Assembly: GCA_963556255.1 (NCBI GenBank)
Contig: OY744616.1
Location: 5,187,723-5,251,722 of the forward strand
From: Allolobophora icterica
Taxonomy: Eukaryota; Annelida; Clitellata; Crassiclitellata; Lumbricidae
Length of the DNA: 64,000 nucleotides
Direction: 5' to 3'
Made by a program: the position numbers and the translations under genes. The notes beneath the pieces were generated by a model that was given only the letters and a program-made list of their open reading frames with translations, ran no database searches and had not been told where the DNA came from. How positions within the stretch are numbered: the stretch's first letter is position 1; every line of letters begins with the position of its first letter. Below are positions 47,319 to 62,300 of the stretch, piece after piece.

Positions 47319-50300
47319 ATGGCTAACAACCGCGATCTTATGAATACCCTTAAGAGTTACGTCGCCCGGAAACGCCGTAAGTAATGCTGTATGCCCAGTT
47401 TGCATAGCGACAGATCTCATTATCTAAAATGTTAAGTATAAAATCTTGTAATCTGCCGTGTATGTTTACGGATTCAGCTAAATATATCGCATTGTCTCAC
47501 GAGCGGGGAATTAGCTGCAACACGGACCATTTCGTTCCATCTGCTTCTGGCTTCTGTGTCCTTCAAAAACTGGTCAAAAGTTAAGTCGATCCATGTAGCC
47601 TTAAGTTGACTACATAACTCGTCTTATAAACAGTTTGCATAGTTGTAATTAGTAACTATAGCGCCGATGTCGAATGCACAAGGCATCAACCGATGGCACG
47701 CCAAAACAAGAGCTGCAATCTTCGTCCAGAAGGTCAGTCTGTAAGACAAGGTTTCTTATGAAAGTGCACAAGATACAGAGAGGAGAAAAGCTAAACAAAT
47801 AGCAGAACACATTTTCTATGATTAAAGACAGATAATTTTGAGTTTTTGTCACCAATTAGATGTTTTTAATTAGAAATTATTGCACATGGTTAGAGATTGT
47901 CTCAGATTATGTTGCTTCTGTCGTCAAACAGTGTCCCTTTACCACTGCTAAATTGTATTAAGTGATTTTTTTACCTGTTCTGCAGTTTGAGTGTTTGAAG
48001 TGATATCTTTTTGTTTAAAAAGAGGCCAGAATTTCTTTTATGATCTCTTTTCACCTTTCCACAGCAGGTAAAGACTCTTCTTGTGAAAAGTCAGTTACAG
48101 AAGAGACTGGTACTTAAATATTATGAACTGTACTTTACTTGTATCCTGTAGCCATATCTTGGCACACTGGGGCACTGTTAGTGTGCTGGACTGTCAATCG
48201 AGAGGTCGGGGATTCTGATCCCGTGTTTTGAGATTGCTGTTTCACCTGTGCCGCCTAGCGAACTCAGCTATAATGAGTGCACTGACTGTACACTGTCGGT
48301 GGGAAGATGAGACGGCAAGGGTGAGGACTGGCCAGTCGCCCTCACATGCTGAGGCTAAGAAAATGAGGTCCCTTACATTTCATACCTATGGCTGCCTCAG
48401 GGCTAGTGTTAGGAACTGCTCTTCTTCTTCTTAATGCAGCAGATGTTCGATGAATTTCCTAATTTCGCATTGTTTGTAGCGGTAAAGTCATCTGATGAAA
48501 TGCATGAGGAAGAAAGTGAAATCTTCAAAAGACTTTACAGTGAATGGAAAGGTTCGAACGACTTCGATGATACAAACTACAAAGTGATTCCCAAATTCTA
48601 CTTTAAGGTATGGCACTAGGATTCCGTTCTCAGCATTATCATCATCATCATCAGTTTCATCTTAATCATCATAATTTTCAGCATTGTCATCATCAGTGTC
48701 ATTATTATCAGCATCATTGATATTGTTAGCATCTTCAGTGTCATCATTATCATCATCAGCTTCAATAATATCATCATTATCATCACCAGCATCAAAAATA
48801 TCATCATTATCATCAGCATCAAAAATATCATCATTATGTTTTTTTTTTAAATTTATTCAGGATATTTCTATAGCGCCTCTCGAAGTCAACTACTACTCAG
48901 AGGCGCTCCCGACTACAGCATTTGATACTGTGCCGGAGTTTTCACGCCGAAGCGCCATGAGCAATTGCGAGTGAAGGACTTGCCCAAGGTCCGTACGCAG
49001 CGGCTAGAGTGGGATTCGAACCTGCAACCCTCCGGTCACAAGGCGCCGAACTTACCACTGAGCCACCACGCCCCAAGTAATGGCAGCATCATCAGTATTG
49101 GCAGCATCATTAATCATCATTGGCATGCTCCTCGCGTTATCATTTCCACGACTCTTTGCCAATCGATCCAGTCTTGGGATCATCTGCAGGGTGCGTTTAC
49201 GTAACCCAAATTTCAGAGAATGAAGTTCAGTTACTGTTCTTATTTATTTTTGTCATTTACTTTTCTCGTTCTTTCTGAACATTTTAAATGAACGTTAAAA
49301 CCATAATGTTTAAACAAAATTTAAATACATAGATTTATTAAGAGGTCTATCCACACGATATAGACGTGTTAAATTTATTTGTATACTTAGATTTATGAGG
49401 TTTTGTATTCGTTGAAATGCCGCATTTTCTCGTGCAACTTGGATGTTTTATTCTTAACTGTTGACATTTGTTTCATTTTCAGTTGCCAAAAGACGACGAA
49501 TTTCTGCTACAGAAACTGAGAGAGGAAGCGAGGTTAGTGAACTCACAGACTCATTCATTCATTCATTCATTCAGAGGATTTATATAGCACCTTCATTCAG
49601 GTGCTCAAACTGTGCTATTAATACTTTAACAATGAGAGTGTACTAGAAGCAACTGGGAAACCAGTGCAGCTCGTTATTGTTATTATTGTTAAATTATTGA
49701 TTAATTATTGGGAAATCAGTGTTAAATTGCTGGTGAATTATTAGTAAATTATTAGTAAATTATTGGTAGAGTATCGTTCAATTTCTTGTTACGCAGGGCC
49801 GTTTTTCTCCAGAGGCGTAGCAAAGATCTTCTTGATAATGAAGAGTTACAGGTAAGTCACTTGTAAACGAAAATAGCTGCTATATAAATCTGCAGTTTTA
49901 GAGAGTTTGATCCTCCTGCCCTGAAACGGTCACTTGTAGCAGCCTTGAGCAAGTCCTTGACTCACAATTTCTCAGCACTATCTCCTGATGTCTGATCATG
50001 AGACAGTGGTGCTTAATAATAATAATTATTAATATAACCCTGGCATTCCCGGTGCTAGTGACACTGCATAAATTGACAATAATGATAATAATAACTAACA
50101 GAGAAACTACACTATCAGTGCTTATCTGTTGCTATCCAATGCTTCAATGCAATCGCTTTCCACAGCACTTTCCTTTCGGCATTCAGCTCGACATCAACGA
50201 AGACTTGCCATCCCAGAATAATGTTATCCCTCATTTTTGTTCCTCAGGTTAAAAAAAATAATAATACGCAATTCATGTTAGAGGTTTACTCGTCTCATGC

Positions 50301-53300
50301 TACTTCAAAAATGTTTAAACTACCGCCCGATCTCTAATGTTATTCAGTTCTAAACTTAGACATGGTCAGTGTCTGCTTGCTTTATGTGGCCTAACTTGAG
50401 ATGTCCTTCACCGGTGAGACGTTTGTCTGATTGTGCAGAATCTGTGGGTGACTTTGGACAAGCATCACACCCCTCCGCTGTTTCGAAACGAGCAGATGAT
50501 CAACTACGAAGACTTCCTGAAAGTCGCAGACGAGTGTCCAGCAAAGTGCAAGTAGGTCAAGGGCAAAGTGGAAATAGGTTAAGGGCAAAGTGGAAGTAGG
50601 TCCAGGTGTGACTGTGGGTGATACAAAAATATGACTAATAAAAGAACTATAAACATTTCTGTATATACGTATGTATCTATGTACGTAATGTGTATGCATA
50701 TGTGTATGTACAGTGTACATATGTGTGTATGTATGTGTGTATTTATTTATGTACGTATTTGTGTGTATGTATGAAAAAATGCCTCTCAGTGTGATAGTAT
50801 TGTAATTCTCTGCCGTATTTATTTCATTTGCTTTAGACTTTGATGGCTCTAAAGGTCTAGATACATAATAAACCATAAAAAAATGAATTCTACAAAATTA
50901 ACTTGAGAATGGTGCTGAAAAAGAAGTCACCACTTTGTGCTTTTGCAGACAATTCTTCAAGGCGTCGACATTTGCCAAATTGCTGAACAACGATCCTTAC
51001 GGAAGAATATCTGTGATGCATTTCTTCAACTACGTTATGCGAAAGGTTTGGCTGCATCAAACACGAATTGGACTTTCACTCTACGATGTTGCTGGGCTTG
51101 GATACCTACGGGAAAATGTAAGTTCTAGTGTTTTTGCGCTGGAAATGTCTTGCGCAGTCGCAGATTAATATCAGTAAAAGAGATTTGCAGGCAAGGGTGT
51201 GAATTTGAACCACAGAAGTGGTAGCGACCCATCACCTCCGTTAATTATCGTTGCTTGAAGTTGCTTCAAACCGCACATCTTTGCATTTCAGTATGTTCCT
51301 TCCTCTGTTGCAGATTCTTTCTTCTGCAACGCATGGTGACTTGGTTGTTCCACTGACCCTGACTTTCATGGTCCAGCATAGAAGTCTTTGCTGTGGTCGG
51401 CCCATCCTCCTGGAACAACCTGCCTAACAACCTGCGACATGAATTCCTCAGCATCTCTTTGCCTCTGTTCCGCAAGACCATTCTGTTCGATCGTGGTTTC
51501 ATTGTTTTTGGGGCACCTCTGATCAGTCTCTCCTGAAGTGGTGCTATATAAATCTGTCATTATCATTACCAAATACATGAATGCATAGATACATACATAC
51601 ACACACATACGTACATTCAGAAATACATATACCTGCCTGATATGCCGAGGCTGAGAAAATTAAATCGCTAACACTTCATAGCTATGACTGCTTAAAGAAC
51701 TTCTTCTTGATTTGTATATCCAAGTACATTTTCTTATTTTTTTAGGACTTAGAGAACTACATCTACGAACTGATACCAACGCTTTCTCAGGTAGGGGAAT
51801 GGGTTACGTAAATTATACTGTAGCCTTACATTGGACTTGGTTTACAGTTACAGTTTAAAATTGCAAAAAGTATGCATTAATCAATTTTTATACAATACAA
51901 TACTACTGTAATTTGATAATGCCCTCCTTACAAAATTCACAAGTGCACATCGAAGCCATGCGGCCATTAAGAACCATAGGCAGACTGGAAGAGGCAAGGT
52001 TTCAGTTTAGAATGAAAGACAGTCTCTCGGTAGAAGAGTTATGAACATGAGGAGGTAGAGAGTTCCAGATGGAGGTACCGGCAACTGTGAATGAACGCCG
52101 GCCAAAGACAAGACGTGTACCAGGAGTAACACACTTTCCAGCCGATAGTGATCGAAGAGAGGAGCGACCTTTCACAGGGTTGCAAGATGTCACCATAGAA
52201 GATAAGTAGGATGGCAGATGATCTACACGTAAGATTGTTCAATTATGTTAGCAAGCGTAAACTGAATGTTCGGCAGTTACTTTTATCATTCGACTGCAAA
52301 GATAAACTTTACAGACAATGACAATAGATTTTTACTTTTGTGCTGTTTGATTTTACAGTTATTACATCTCACTTTTATGCTTTGCAGTCTACATTTGCAG
52401 AGAGTACAAATGAAGGCACAATCTCTTACTTTATGCAATGCAGATTACACATTACAGTTGTAGTGCAGTACCGTGAAGCTGAATTGTCTTACTTTTACAC
52501 ATTACAGTCCTTCAAATTACATGTGTAATGCAGTACACTGCAGTTATTACAACTGCAGTGTAATGCTTACTTTACACACTACAGTTTACGCTTTACACTT
52601 GTGATTCTTTTGTCTTTCCAGCTGGATCAACTCGATAAATCATTCCACTCGTTCTACGTCTGTACGGCTGTTCGCAAGTTCTTCTTTTTCCTCGACCCAA
52701 TGCGGACAGGAAAGATAAAAATTCAGGATGTTCTGGCATGCAGCTTCTTAGACGACTTACTCGAGGTACAGTCAATTTTAAAATAATTACAGCGAGGACT
52801 ATTTGCACGTCCCCGATGCATTTGAATTAATTAATTAATGGATGAATGAATGAATTAATAAACGAATGAATGAATGAATATATAAGTATGATGGTACTAT
52901 GTTGTATTCCAAACACTTTTAAATTGAATATTTTTCAGTCATTGTAATGGATAACTTATGGGTGATTGATGAGACAAAGGCCAGTCTGTTCCCACCTTAA
53001 CAAAGAAAAATAAATTATGCAACGTTTTTTGTGTTTAAGGCATTTCTTAAATATTTTCTATACATGCAAAAGTTTGTCTGAATGTATAATTTCCAGTCTC
53101 TTTGTTTAAAGTATTTCTTAAATAATTTATAGTGCGTAAGTGTATTGGATAAATATCTTGGTGTGATTGAATAAATAATTTTTCTTTAATAATTATAAAT
53201 TAATTAATATTATAGTTAATTATTTATTAATTACATATTAATTAATAAATTATAATTAATAAAAAATGCATAAACTGGGACTTTGTCGTCTAGCTTCGAG

Positions 53301-56300
53301 ACGACGACTTGCCAAAGGACGTCCAGGAGTCGAACTGGTTCTCCGCTCACTCAGCCCTGCGTGTCTACGGTCAGTACCTGAACCTCGACTCTGACCACAA
53401 CGGAATGCTGAGCAAGGAGGAACTGGCCAAGTATGTCAACCAGTTGGAAAGAGAATTCGAAACTACTGAAGCATCCTTCACGTTTCAATCACACCAAGTT
53501 TTGCCTGTGTAATGTAATCAGAGATTTTTGTTGCACCTCTTTCAGAGAAACCCATCAGGGGTGCTCTCGACCTAACGATAGAAAACCAGGTTCGAGCAAA
53601 ATGGTTTTCAAGCGCTTACAGAATAGAGGTAAAGAAAGATCGTGAAACTCATGTTGTAAGATGCTAGGTAACCTATTCCAGAAAGTTGGACCAACCGCAG
53701 CGAAGCTTCTGTGCTGTACTGTGGATGTTCTGGTTGAGGGAACAACTAGGTCGCCTTGTGCAGCAGAGCAAAGAAATTTCAGTCACCTTTCATTCGTTCC
53801 ATTTCACCGTCAAAAACCGATAATTTCTTCAGATAAAATACTGTTCATAATCGTGGCTATCAAATTTCTTCTTCCGCTGGTTTTAATTAACACGTTAGTC
53901 ACAGCAGCCAATTGCTCAGAGCACTCGCCTTGTCATGCGTAGAGTACAGGTTTGAGCCTTCTCCCCTGAGACGCTGAGACAGTTACTGCGTATGGACAAT
54001 TTTATTTAATCTTTTACATGTATTTATTGCACTTATTAGTCATCCATTATCGTTAAATGGAGTCCTTGCATCAGACTCAAACCACAACTGTCGGATTACA
54101 GATACAGCGCGCTACCGAAGAGACCTTTGAATTGTTTGCTAGTTTTCAGGGTCGACTGTCATCGTTTATTTCATCTCTTCCTTCCTCAGGTATGGCACAG
54201 GTACGCTGACGACCGTCTTTCTCGACCGGGTCTTCCAGGAGTGCCTGACCTACGACGGAGAAATGGACTACAAGACATACCTGGATTTCGTCCTTGCCCT
54301 GGAGAACCGCAAAGAGCCGCAGTCACTCCAGTATCTCTTCCGTCTTCTCGATGTCCAGTGCAAAGGATATCTGAACATATTCGACCTGAATTACTTCTTC
54401 CGGGTTCGTTTACTTTACCTGTAGTACTATAACCTGTAAATCTTTACCTTGTAAAACTTTCCCTGTAATTCTTCACCTGTAATACTTTACCTGTAATGCT
54501 CATAATTTCTTACTAGGTAAAGATAAAGGCGTAAGTAGCATATCCACCAATATGCAGTATGCAGTGGAATATCTGAGCGTATTCAATGTCAGTTACTTCT
54601 TCCATGTCAGTTGACTTTACACGTAATGTGTAGTTTCTTAAATTGTTAATGTAGTTGTAATCACAGATTTAAATAGTGCCTCTTCATGGAGAGACTCATC
54701 ATCAGAGCCGCTCCTGATCTTTACCATGTAAAGATAAAGGTTAAAGTAGCAGCTGGTGTAATCGTAATTGTAATGAGAAATTTATGTAGCACCAGTTCAA
54801 GGATGCCCTAATTAAATCAGAGGCACTTTGCGTTAATAAATGAGCCAGTACTTTACAATGACTAACAAGGAAGTACCTTACCTGTAAACAGTTACAAGTA
54901 TTTTACCTGTAATCAGTTATTGAGTACCTTACCTGTAATCAGTTAACGAGTGAATTACCTGTAATCAGTTAACAAGTGTCTTACCTGTAAGAAATGACCA
55001 AGTATCTAAGTTTATCTTTGATGTGCTGGTTCCCTGTTGTTTCAGGCGATTCAGGAGCAGATGAAGATGCACGCCACGGAACCAGTGTCGTTTGACGATG
55101 TTAAGAATGAAATCTTCGACATGGTAAAACCAGTGGATCCTCTGAAGCTCACCCTCCAGGATCTGATCAGGAGGTTAGCTTTTCTTGTCTTTGATGGTGA
55201 CTGGCCGCAGTGATGGGTGACTGGCCGAAGTGATGGGTGACTGGTTGAAGTGAATGGGTGACTGGCCGAAGTGATAGGTGACTGGCTGAAGACATGGGTG
55301 ACTGGTTGCATGGTTCGTTCCTGCTTAAGGCATGGTGCATGCTTCTGGAATAATTATATAATTAATTTTGATTATATTTGTAGGGACTGCTGTTGTTTAG
55401 GCCAGTAATTGGAATGTAATTAGTAACTTTTATCACACTGAAACCAAGGCTGCAATCCAGGCGATATTTTCCTGATTACGGCTTGGTTTTTTTTAAGATA
55501 TTGACCTGAGTATTTGTCTTAGAGTTGTTGGGCAGGTTTAGAAGTTTTTTTGGCTGGTTTAATAGTTGCTTGACTGCTTTAGTAGTTGCTAAGCTGGTTT
55601 AATAGTCATTGTTAGGCTGGTTTAGTAGTCATTAGGCTGGTTTAGTAGTCATTAGGCTGGTTTAGTAGTCATTAGGCTGGTTTAGTACTTGTTAGGCTGG
55701 TTTAGTAGTCGTTAGGCTGGTTTAGAAGTCATTAGGCTGGTTAAGTAGTTGTTTTGGTTATGGCATTAGCTACTGCATAGTAGTTGTTTTGCTGTCTGTT
55801 AGTTTTTGTGTAGTTAAGTAGTTGTGTTTATGTTGTTGTCTCATTAATAGTTGTGGTCGCATTTAGCAGTTAGCTTATTTAGTAGCTGTTGATTGATTTA
55901 GATGTTGTCTCATTTGGCAGTTGTCTGTTTATCACTCCAAGTGAAATAATTTATTGCATGGATGTCATGTCACGCATGCAACTGAATTGTTCTTTTGTTG
56001 GCATGTGATTTTAGAGCATTTAGTTCTTATTTTTTGGTTACTTTAAATAGATCATTTTATTCTGAATGTGATTTTTTCAGTTCTTTGAGATCTGCACAGA
56101 TTTTATTTTTGCATGTGCAATGAAGCTTCTTTTCACATTTTCTGAAATGGAAATCGGGAATACAGAGTTTTGCTGCAAACTGTGGACAGCGGAAAACTTG
56201 TTTTGTTTTCTGGGCTTTGTTTTGCAGCTCCCTTGGAAGTCTCTCTACAAGTTTCCTATCGACTGCTATAAACAATAGATATTGTTATTGAGCAACAGAT

Positions 56301-59300
56301 ATTGTTTTTTGTATTGAATCTATTGCTTCTCGTTCTTTTTTACTGGCTCAAGGAACTCTGAATTTATCATTGGTCGGCAATGGATGAAACTCTGGTTCTA
56401 CGGGTATGTGAGGACCTGCCAGTAGAGGATTATCATTTAGGAGTGCTTTTGAGGTTTTTATAAGGTGATGAATAAATGTCCAGATAATACACACATACAT
56501 ACATGCAGACATACACACACATACATACATACATTTTCTTCCTACTGAGCAACTGTTTTGTCCAGTTGCCATTCAAAATCTTCATGAGTTTCTGGCACCA
56601 TTTGAAGCGCAAATTCAACTTTTGTGGTCGCTTAACATAACCGGTCACTGTTGTGGTCAACAGCTACTCTGGTCACACAGTGGTCAGTATTCTGATCGAT
56701 GTCCAGGAGTTCTGGTCATACGAGAATCGTGAGGTCGTTCCGATTGATCCGAACCTGTTGCCCCTCGAAGCAAGCACCAAAATCTAGCATGGTATCAATC
56801 AGTAATTAGCTTGCACTTTGCTTTTGTATTTTATTGATCTTTCGAGGCTTCTTCCTGCTTAACAATTTCCTTACTCAACTAACCAGCATTTCATAAGCAA
56901 TGCTTGCCTTCTAACAAGATCACTTTTGAGCAGGTCATTTTTTTCTGAGGTTATTTTATAATATTTTGATCGGTCATTTTTTATGTTGAGGTCATTTTAT
57001 ATTTGGGTCGTTTTATATTTGGGTCATTTTATATTGGGATCATTTTGCATCAATGTTATTTTATACTCGGGTCATTTTATACTTGAGTCATTTTATACTC
57101 GGGTCATTTTATCTTGGGCATTTCCATAATGAGGCCATTTTCATAATAAGGTCATTTTACTCAGATCATTTTGTAGTGGGGTAATTTTATAGTGAAGTCG
57201 TTTTAACAAGGAAGTTTTACTCAGTCATTTTAACATGGTCGTTTTAACGAGGACATAATATTATGATTAGCTCTTGATTTGACCTTTGTCTTGATCCTAA
57301 GATTATGGTCTTGATCTCTGTTGTTGATCATGATTTGATCATTTTGTCATATCTTGATTTGGAACGATCCATGCTTGTCATATTTGAGCAGTCTTGATCT
57401 TTATTTATCTGCGATCAGGATTTGATCTTTGGCTTTGAGCTGGCTCATTTTGAGTGATTTTACTAATAAAGGTGTCTATTCCGTGTGACTTCACAGTGCA
57501 TAGTTATCGGGCAAGCGTTGTCTTGTCATTTCAAGTCACTCCAGCTAGCAAGTTCGGGTGTCCAACGTTTTCAGTTTCATTAACAGCTTTTTACTTTTTG
57601 CTTCATGCATAAACCTTTAAGACGTTTGCCCAGTTTACAGGTGGCTGACCAAACGGTTTCCCCCACCAACTGACTGACCCACGTTTCTACTGACCAATAA
57701 ACTAACCAACCCACTGACCATAGGATTGACCATCTGATTAAATAAATACATCATTGTTCTCAACGCTACCAGTTGATAACTGCTGCACCGCTTGATTCTC
57801 TGACTTGAATGAATTTATCAATAATAATAATAATTCCTGGTGGATCTTTAGTACTTCAAGGATGATCAAATAATAATAGTTAAACTGGTGTTTATCTTTC
57901 AGGTTTATGTTGATTAGACACCTTTTAAAATAAAATATTTACAGTACGTGCGCTATTAAAATTGAACATGCAGGGTCCTTGAACATCACTCGCCTACATT
58001 CGCCACTCAAGTGGTGTCAGTCCGAAGCCTGGATGAAGGAGGAGGGCGACGCTTATCATCATTGCCATGACACTGCTTTCTTAAACAGAAAACTGAACCC
58101 AGTAATTTTGCCACTATTTTACAATAGTGACGTTTTGGGTCAGATCGACTCCAATGACCGTAGCAACCACAAGATGTCGCCAGACATTGTGTTAATAGAC
58201 TCACAGTACTGTTTTTAGACACCTTTTAAACGAGTGGGTCTGACGCTATATATTCACCAGCTGCGGTTAAACGCCGGTTGTAGAGGTATTAAGGTAGTGT
58301 TATGCCACACGAACGGTGAGAACTGTCCAGAGTAATAATTGCACACCTCTTGTAAGACAAAGCAGACGAGCGGTTTTGTTTTCAAGAGCTATTAACGAAA
58401 ATAACAAGTACTTGGTACAATCAATCATTACAACCAGTGGTGTAGTTCATATGTGGCATGTCCATAGTTAATTATAGCATCAACGAGACAAAAACCCGGC
58501 CTATTAACCCCAATTGTCTAGGGTTATGTGCCAAAACAGTGTAGAAGGTTAATAATAACATAGGAGGGCAGTATAAGTACACCGTTTCAGGCTAGCCCTT
58601 GCATTTTTAATGACCACTTCAACCTGTAGAATTGTATCTATAAGCAATTATTGTCAGCCCAACACTTGCAAAACTCTGACTTAAAAAAGTGCAGTGACAT
58701 AGCACACACAACGCATAGGTAGCCCCAGCATTACCAACTATTAGGTGTTACTGTTGGTCCTACCAATGTGCATTCCATGAAAATCACATGTCATTTGACT
58801 AGAAATACTTTGCAATCAAACAAGACAGTACATAACCGGCTCTTGGCCACTTGTCTACAGCTAATTAACAGGTTACAGGAACAGTTGATTTTTACAGTTA
58901 TAGAGTTTAATAAATATGTTTTAAACTTCTTTTTAAATTAATACCATGATAGAAGACTCGTTAATTTCAACGGTAAAGTGTTCCAAAACGACGGACCATG
59001 AGTTCTAATGCTGAATTGTCTAATCTTGGTGTATATACCATACGAACGATAAAAACTGTTCAGAATAATTCCACACCTCTTTTAAGTCTGATATTCGCCC
59101 TATAAGAGAAAGCAAAGCGCGGTTGTCTACACTTGGTTTAAGCTTGATGGTAATAATAGGTCTATAATTATATTGTAATTTAATTGTAATTGTAATCGAG
59201 GATTTATATAGCGCCACTCATAAACAGAGGCGCTCCCGACCCGTGTCAGTGTCTTCACTGACAAAGAGAAATGTTTTCAGGCGCTTGCGAGACTGGGCAG

Positions 59301-62300
59301 GAGACAGAGAGAGGAGGACAAGCCTAAAGCCCTGAGGGAGGCTGTTCCAACTGGAAGGGCCCACAACCGCAAAACTACGGGACTGGGCAGTAGCAGTGCG
59401 CATCCAAGGGACTAACAAGAGGCCACGGGCAGATGACCGGAGAGAGGCCCGACCAGGCAAACTGGAAACTGGGGTGCAGTAAACCCTGAGATACAGCGGA
59501 GCTGAGCCAACAAGACAGTTACGCATGAGGGAAAGGACCTTAAATTGAATGCGTTGGTGAATGGGAAGCCAGTGAAGGGAGTCCCGGATGTAGGAAGAGA
59601 TATGGGCAAACTTCATGATGCCCCCTATAAGGCGAGCAGCAGCATTAAGGATGGACTGAAGTTTAGATGTGTTAGTAGAGGACAGGCCAATATAGACAGC
59701 ATTTCCGTAGTCAATCCTAGTACAGATCAGAGCATGAACCAAGGTCACAATCGCATGCAGCGGAAGAGACTGGCGAATGGCACGAAGTTGGCGTAAATAG
59801 TAAAAACACGAGCGAGAGACACTATTGACATGATCAGATAGAGAAAGAGTAGGATCTAGGACAAATCCAAGATCACGGACAGAGGAGGAGAAGTACACAT
59901 TGGGAAACCTGAGGCGCAGAGAGTCAGCATCAATCCTGGCAAGCTGGACACGATTGCCAAGCCAAATGTACTTGGTTTTATCATAGTTAAGACGAAGGCG
60001 ATTTGAGGACAACCAGAGATCAAGAGCAGAGGAAGCCTCCAGGATGCGTTCAACCATAAGAGCAGCTGAGTTGGCTGGACCATGGAGGTATGCCTGTGTG
60101 TCATCAGCGTATTGGTGAGACAAAACACCCATTGGACCAAGAACCCCAGCTAGATCCGAGGTATACAAAATGAACAGAAGGGGGGCGAGGACAGAGCCCT
60201 GAGGTAGTCCATACGGGATGTGGGTCCAAGGAGAGCGGGTAGGTCCAAAAACAACAGAAACAGAGCGATCAGTAAGGAATGAGCGAAACCAAAGAGCAGA
60301 GTCGGCAATGCCAAAAGATTTAGATAAACGGTCTAAGAGGATGGTATGGTCTACAGTATCAAAGGCAGCGCTGATATCATAAAGAGCAAGTAAAGTGACC
60401 TGGCCACGATCAAAGGCTTGAAATACTTCAGCTAGAAGGCGCAGTATAAGCGATTCTGTCGAGTAGAATTTCCTGAACCCAGACTGAAGAGTAGGCATAA
60501 GAGAGTTAGAGTCAAGGTAATAGATCAGTTGACAAGAGACACATTTTTCCAGAAGCTTTGAAAGAAAAGAGAGGTTTGAGATAGGACGATAGTTTGAAGG
60601 AGAGTTAGGATCAAGGCCTTGGCGCTTAATGGAAGGGAAAATCACAGCCCTTTTGTGCAGTGTCGAGACATAACCTTGAGCTAGAGAAGAATTACACAGT
60701 AAAGCCAAAAATATTGGCTGTATTATGGCATACCAACGGTGAGAACTGTTCAAAATAATTTCTGCGACGTCAACGACTTTTGATGCCATAATATATACAG
60801 GTTTAATTTAGTCCCAAACACCGGCTCTCCTTTTATTCTCGCATTCTGAGGCAGCGTTTCCCAACCTGGGTGCCTTGAACCTGCTGTACGGGTTCCGCGG
60901 CTTAATAATATTTGTACAGCCTTTTCTGTAAAAACATGTGAACGGCTACTTATCATCACCACCAGTGCTTTTTTTCAGCCGGAACGCGCCGGAACGGCGT
61001 TCCGGCACCTTTTTTCAGGTACTAAAAATAATGTAGTTATTTTAATTATAAAAACAATAATTTAGTTATTTTAATTTAATTTCTGTGTTTTGAACTGTTT
61101 TCAGTGTTTATTGAGACCCCTCCCACCCCCGAATCCCGTGCTGTATAAGGACGTTTGATTTTTAATTAACGTACACGTAGGCCTACTTTGCACCCGATTG
61201 GTTACAACGCTTGCCTTTTAACGCGGATAGTACGGATCCGAGTCTCGTCACAATTACTCAGCGCCATCGATTGATGCTGGGTCATTGGATTGTGCTGAAT
61301 GGGCATGGGACGCGGTAGCCGATTGGTTAGAGCGCTCGCCTTGTAACGCGGAGAGTACGGGTTTGATTGTCCATGAAACGGTTACCGTCATAGTTCGAGA
61401 ATTCGCATTTTACGAATTTTAAGAATTTTAAAAATTCACGAATTTTAACGAATTTTAAAACTGCATTTTTAAAATTCGTAAAAATTCGTGAAATAATAAA
61501 ATAATAGAATTCTTTGCCATGGCAACAAATTTAAATGTTCGTTTACTTTTCAACTTTTTAAGCAAGTAAATGTAGGGCATAGGCCTAGGCAATCAATCAA
61601 TCAGCCGTAAAAAAATAGCTGACTAGCAACACAATAGTACTGATATTCAGTTACTGTTCTACTTGGAGTCTTGAACTTCGATTTCTATCATAGTTGGGGT
61701 GTGTGACTGTGAGTGTCAGTCAGCAGAACGAAAAACCACCAGTGCCCCAGCTCCAGTGTGACCAGTCAGTCACTAACACGGCTTGCAACCAAACATGGTT
61801 AAAAGGGTTGGCAACGTTCACCGAGCTGTATCTTTTAATTCATCATTCTCTGATTCTGAGTTAGAAACAGCCCACTGCAGTGGGCTCCCACTCGACGCTG
61901 GTTTCTGTATTTTCGCCATGCAAATGCTCCCGAATTCGGGCAGAACAACCAATAAATTCCTTGTCACAAAAACAACACTGTATTTTTGGATTACCCTTTT
62001 CTTCTCCAAAATGACTACATACTTCCACTCCGGTCCATGTTCCTTCATCTTTAAGAAATTAGATTTCAACTTAATTAACTCGTTACGTAATAAACTTTTA
62101 TATTGAATTTTACGTTAAATTCTAAGCAGAAGCTTAACACAACAAACCATGACGTCATCACATTTGTTGGCGATGCTTTTTTCAAAACGCCAATGTCAAT
62201 GTAAAAAGGCCCAACAATGGCCGAACGAATTTTTACGAATTTTTACGAATTTTAAAATAGACCAAAAATTCGCGAATTTTTACGAATTTTAAAACCGAAA

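Noticed and set aside
60960..61020. Another complete hAT-like MITE starting at cagtgctttttttc
   Set aside because: No matching second end or target duplication was found.
61818..62069. BED zinc finger of a hAT transposase
   Set aside because: The context (HGPEWKYVV) is suggestive, but the Cys/His residues of a BED finger are not visible; kept only as a remark on the element.
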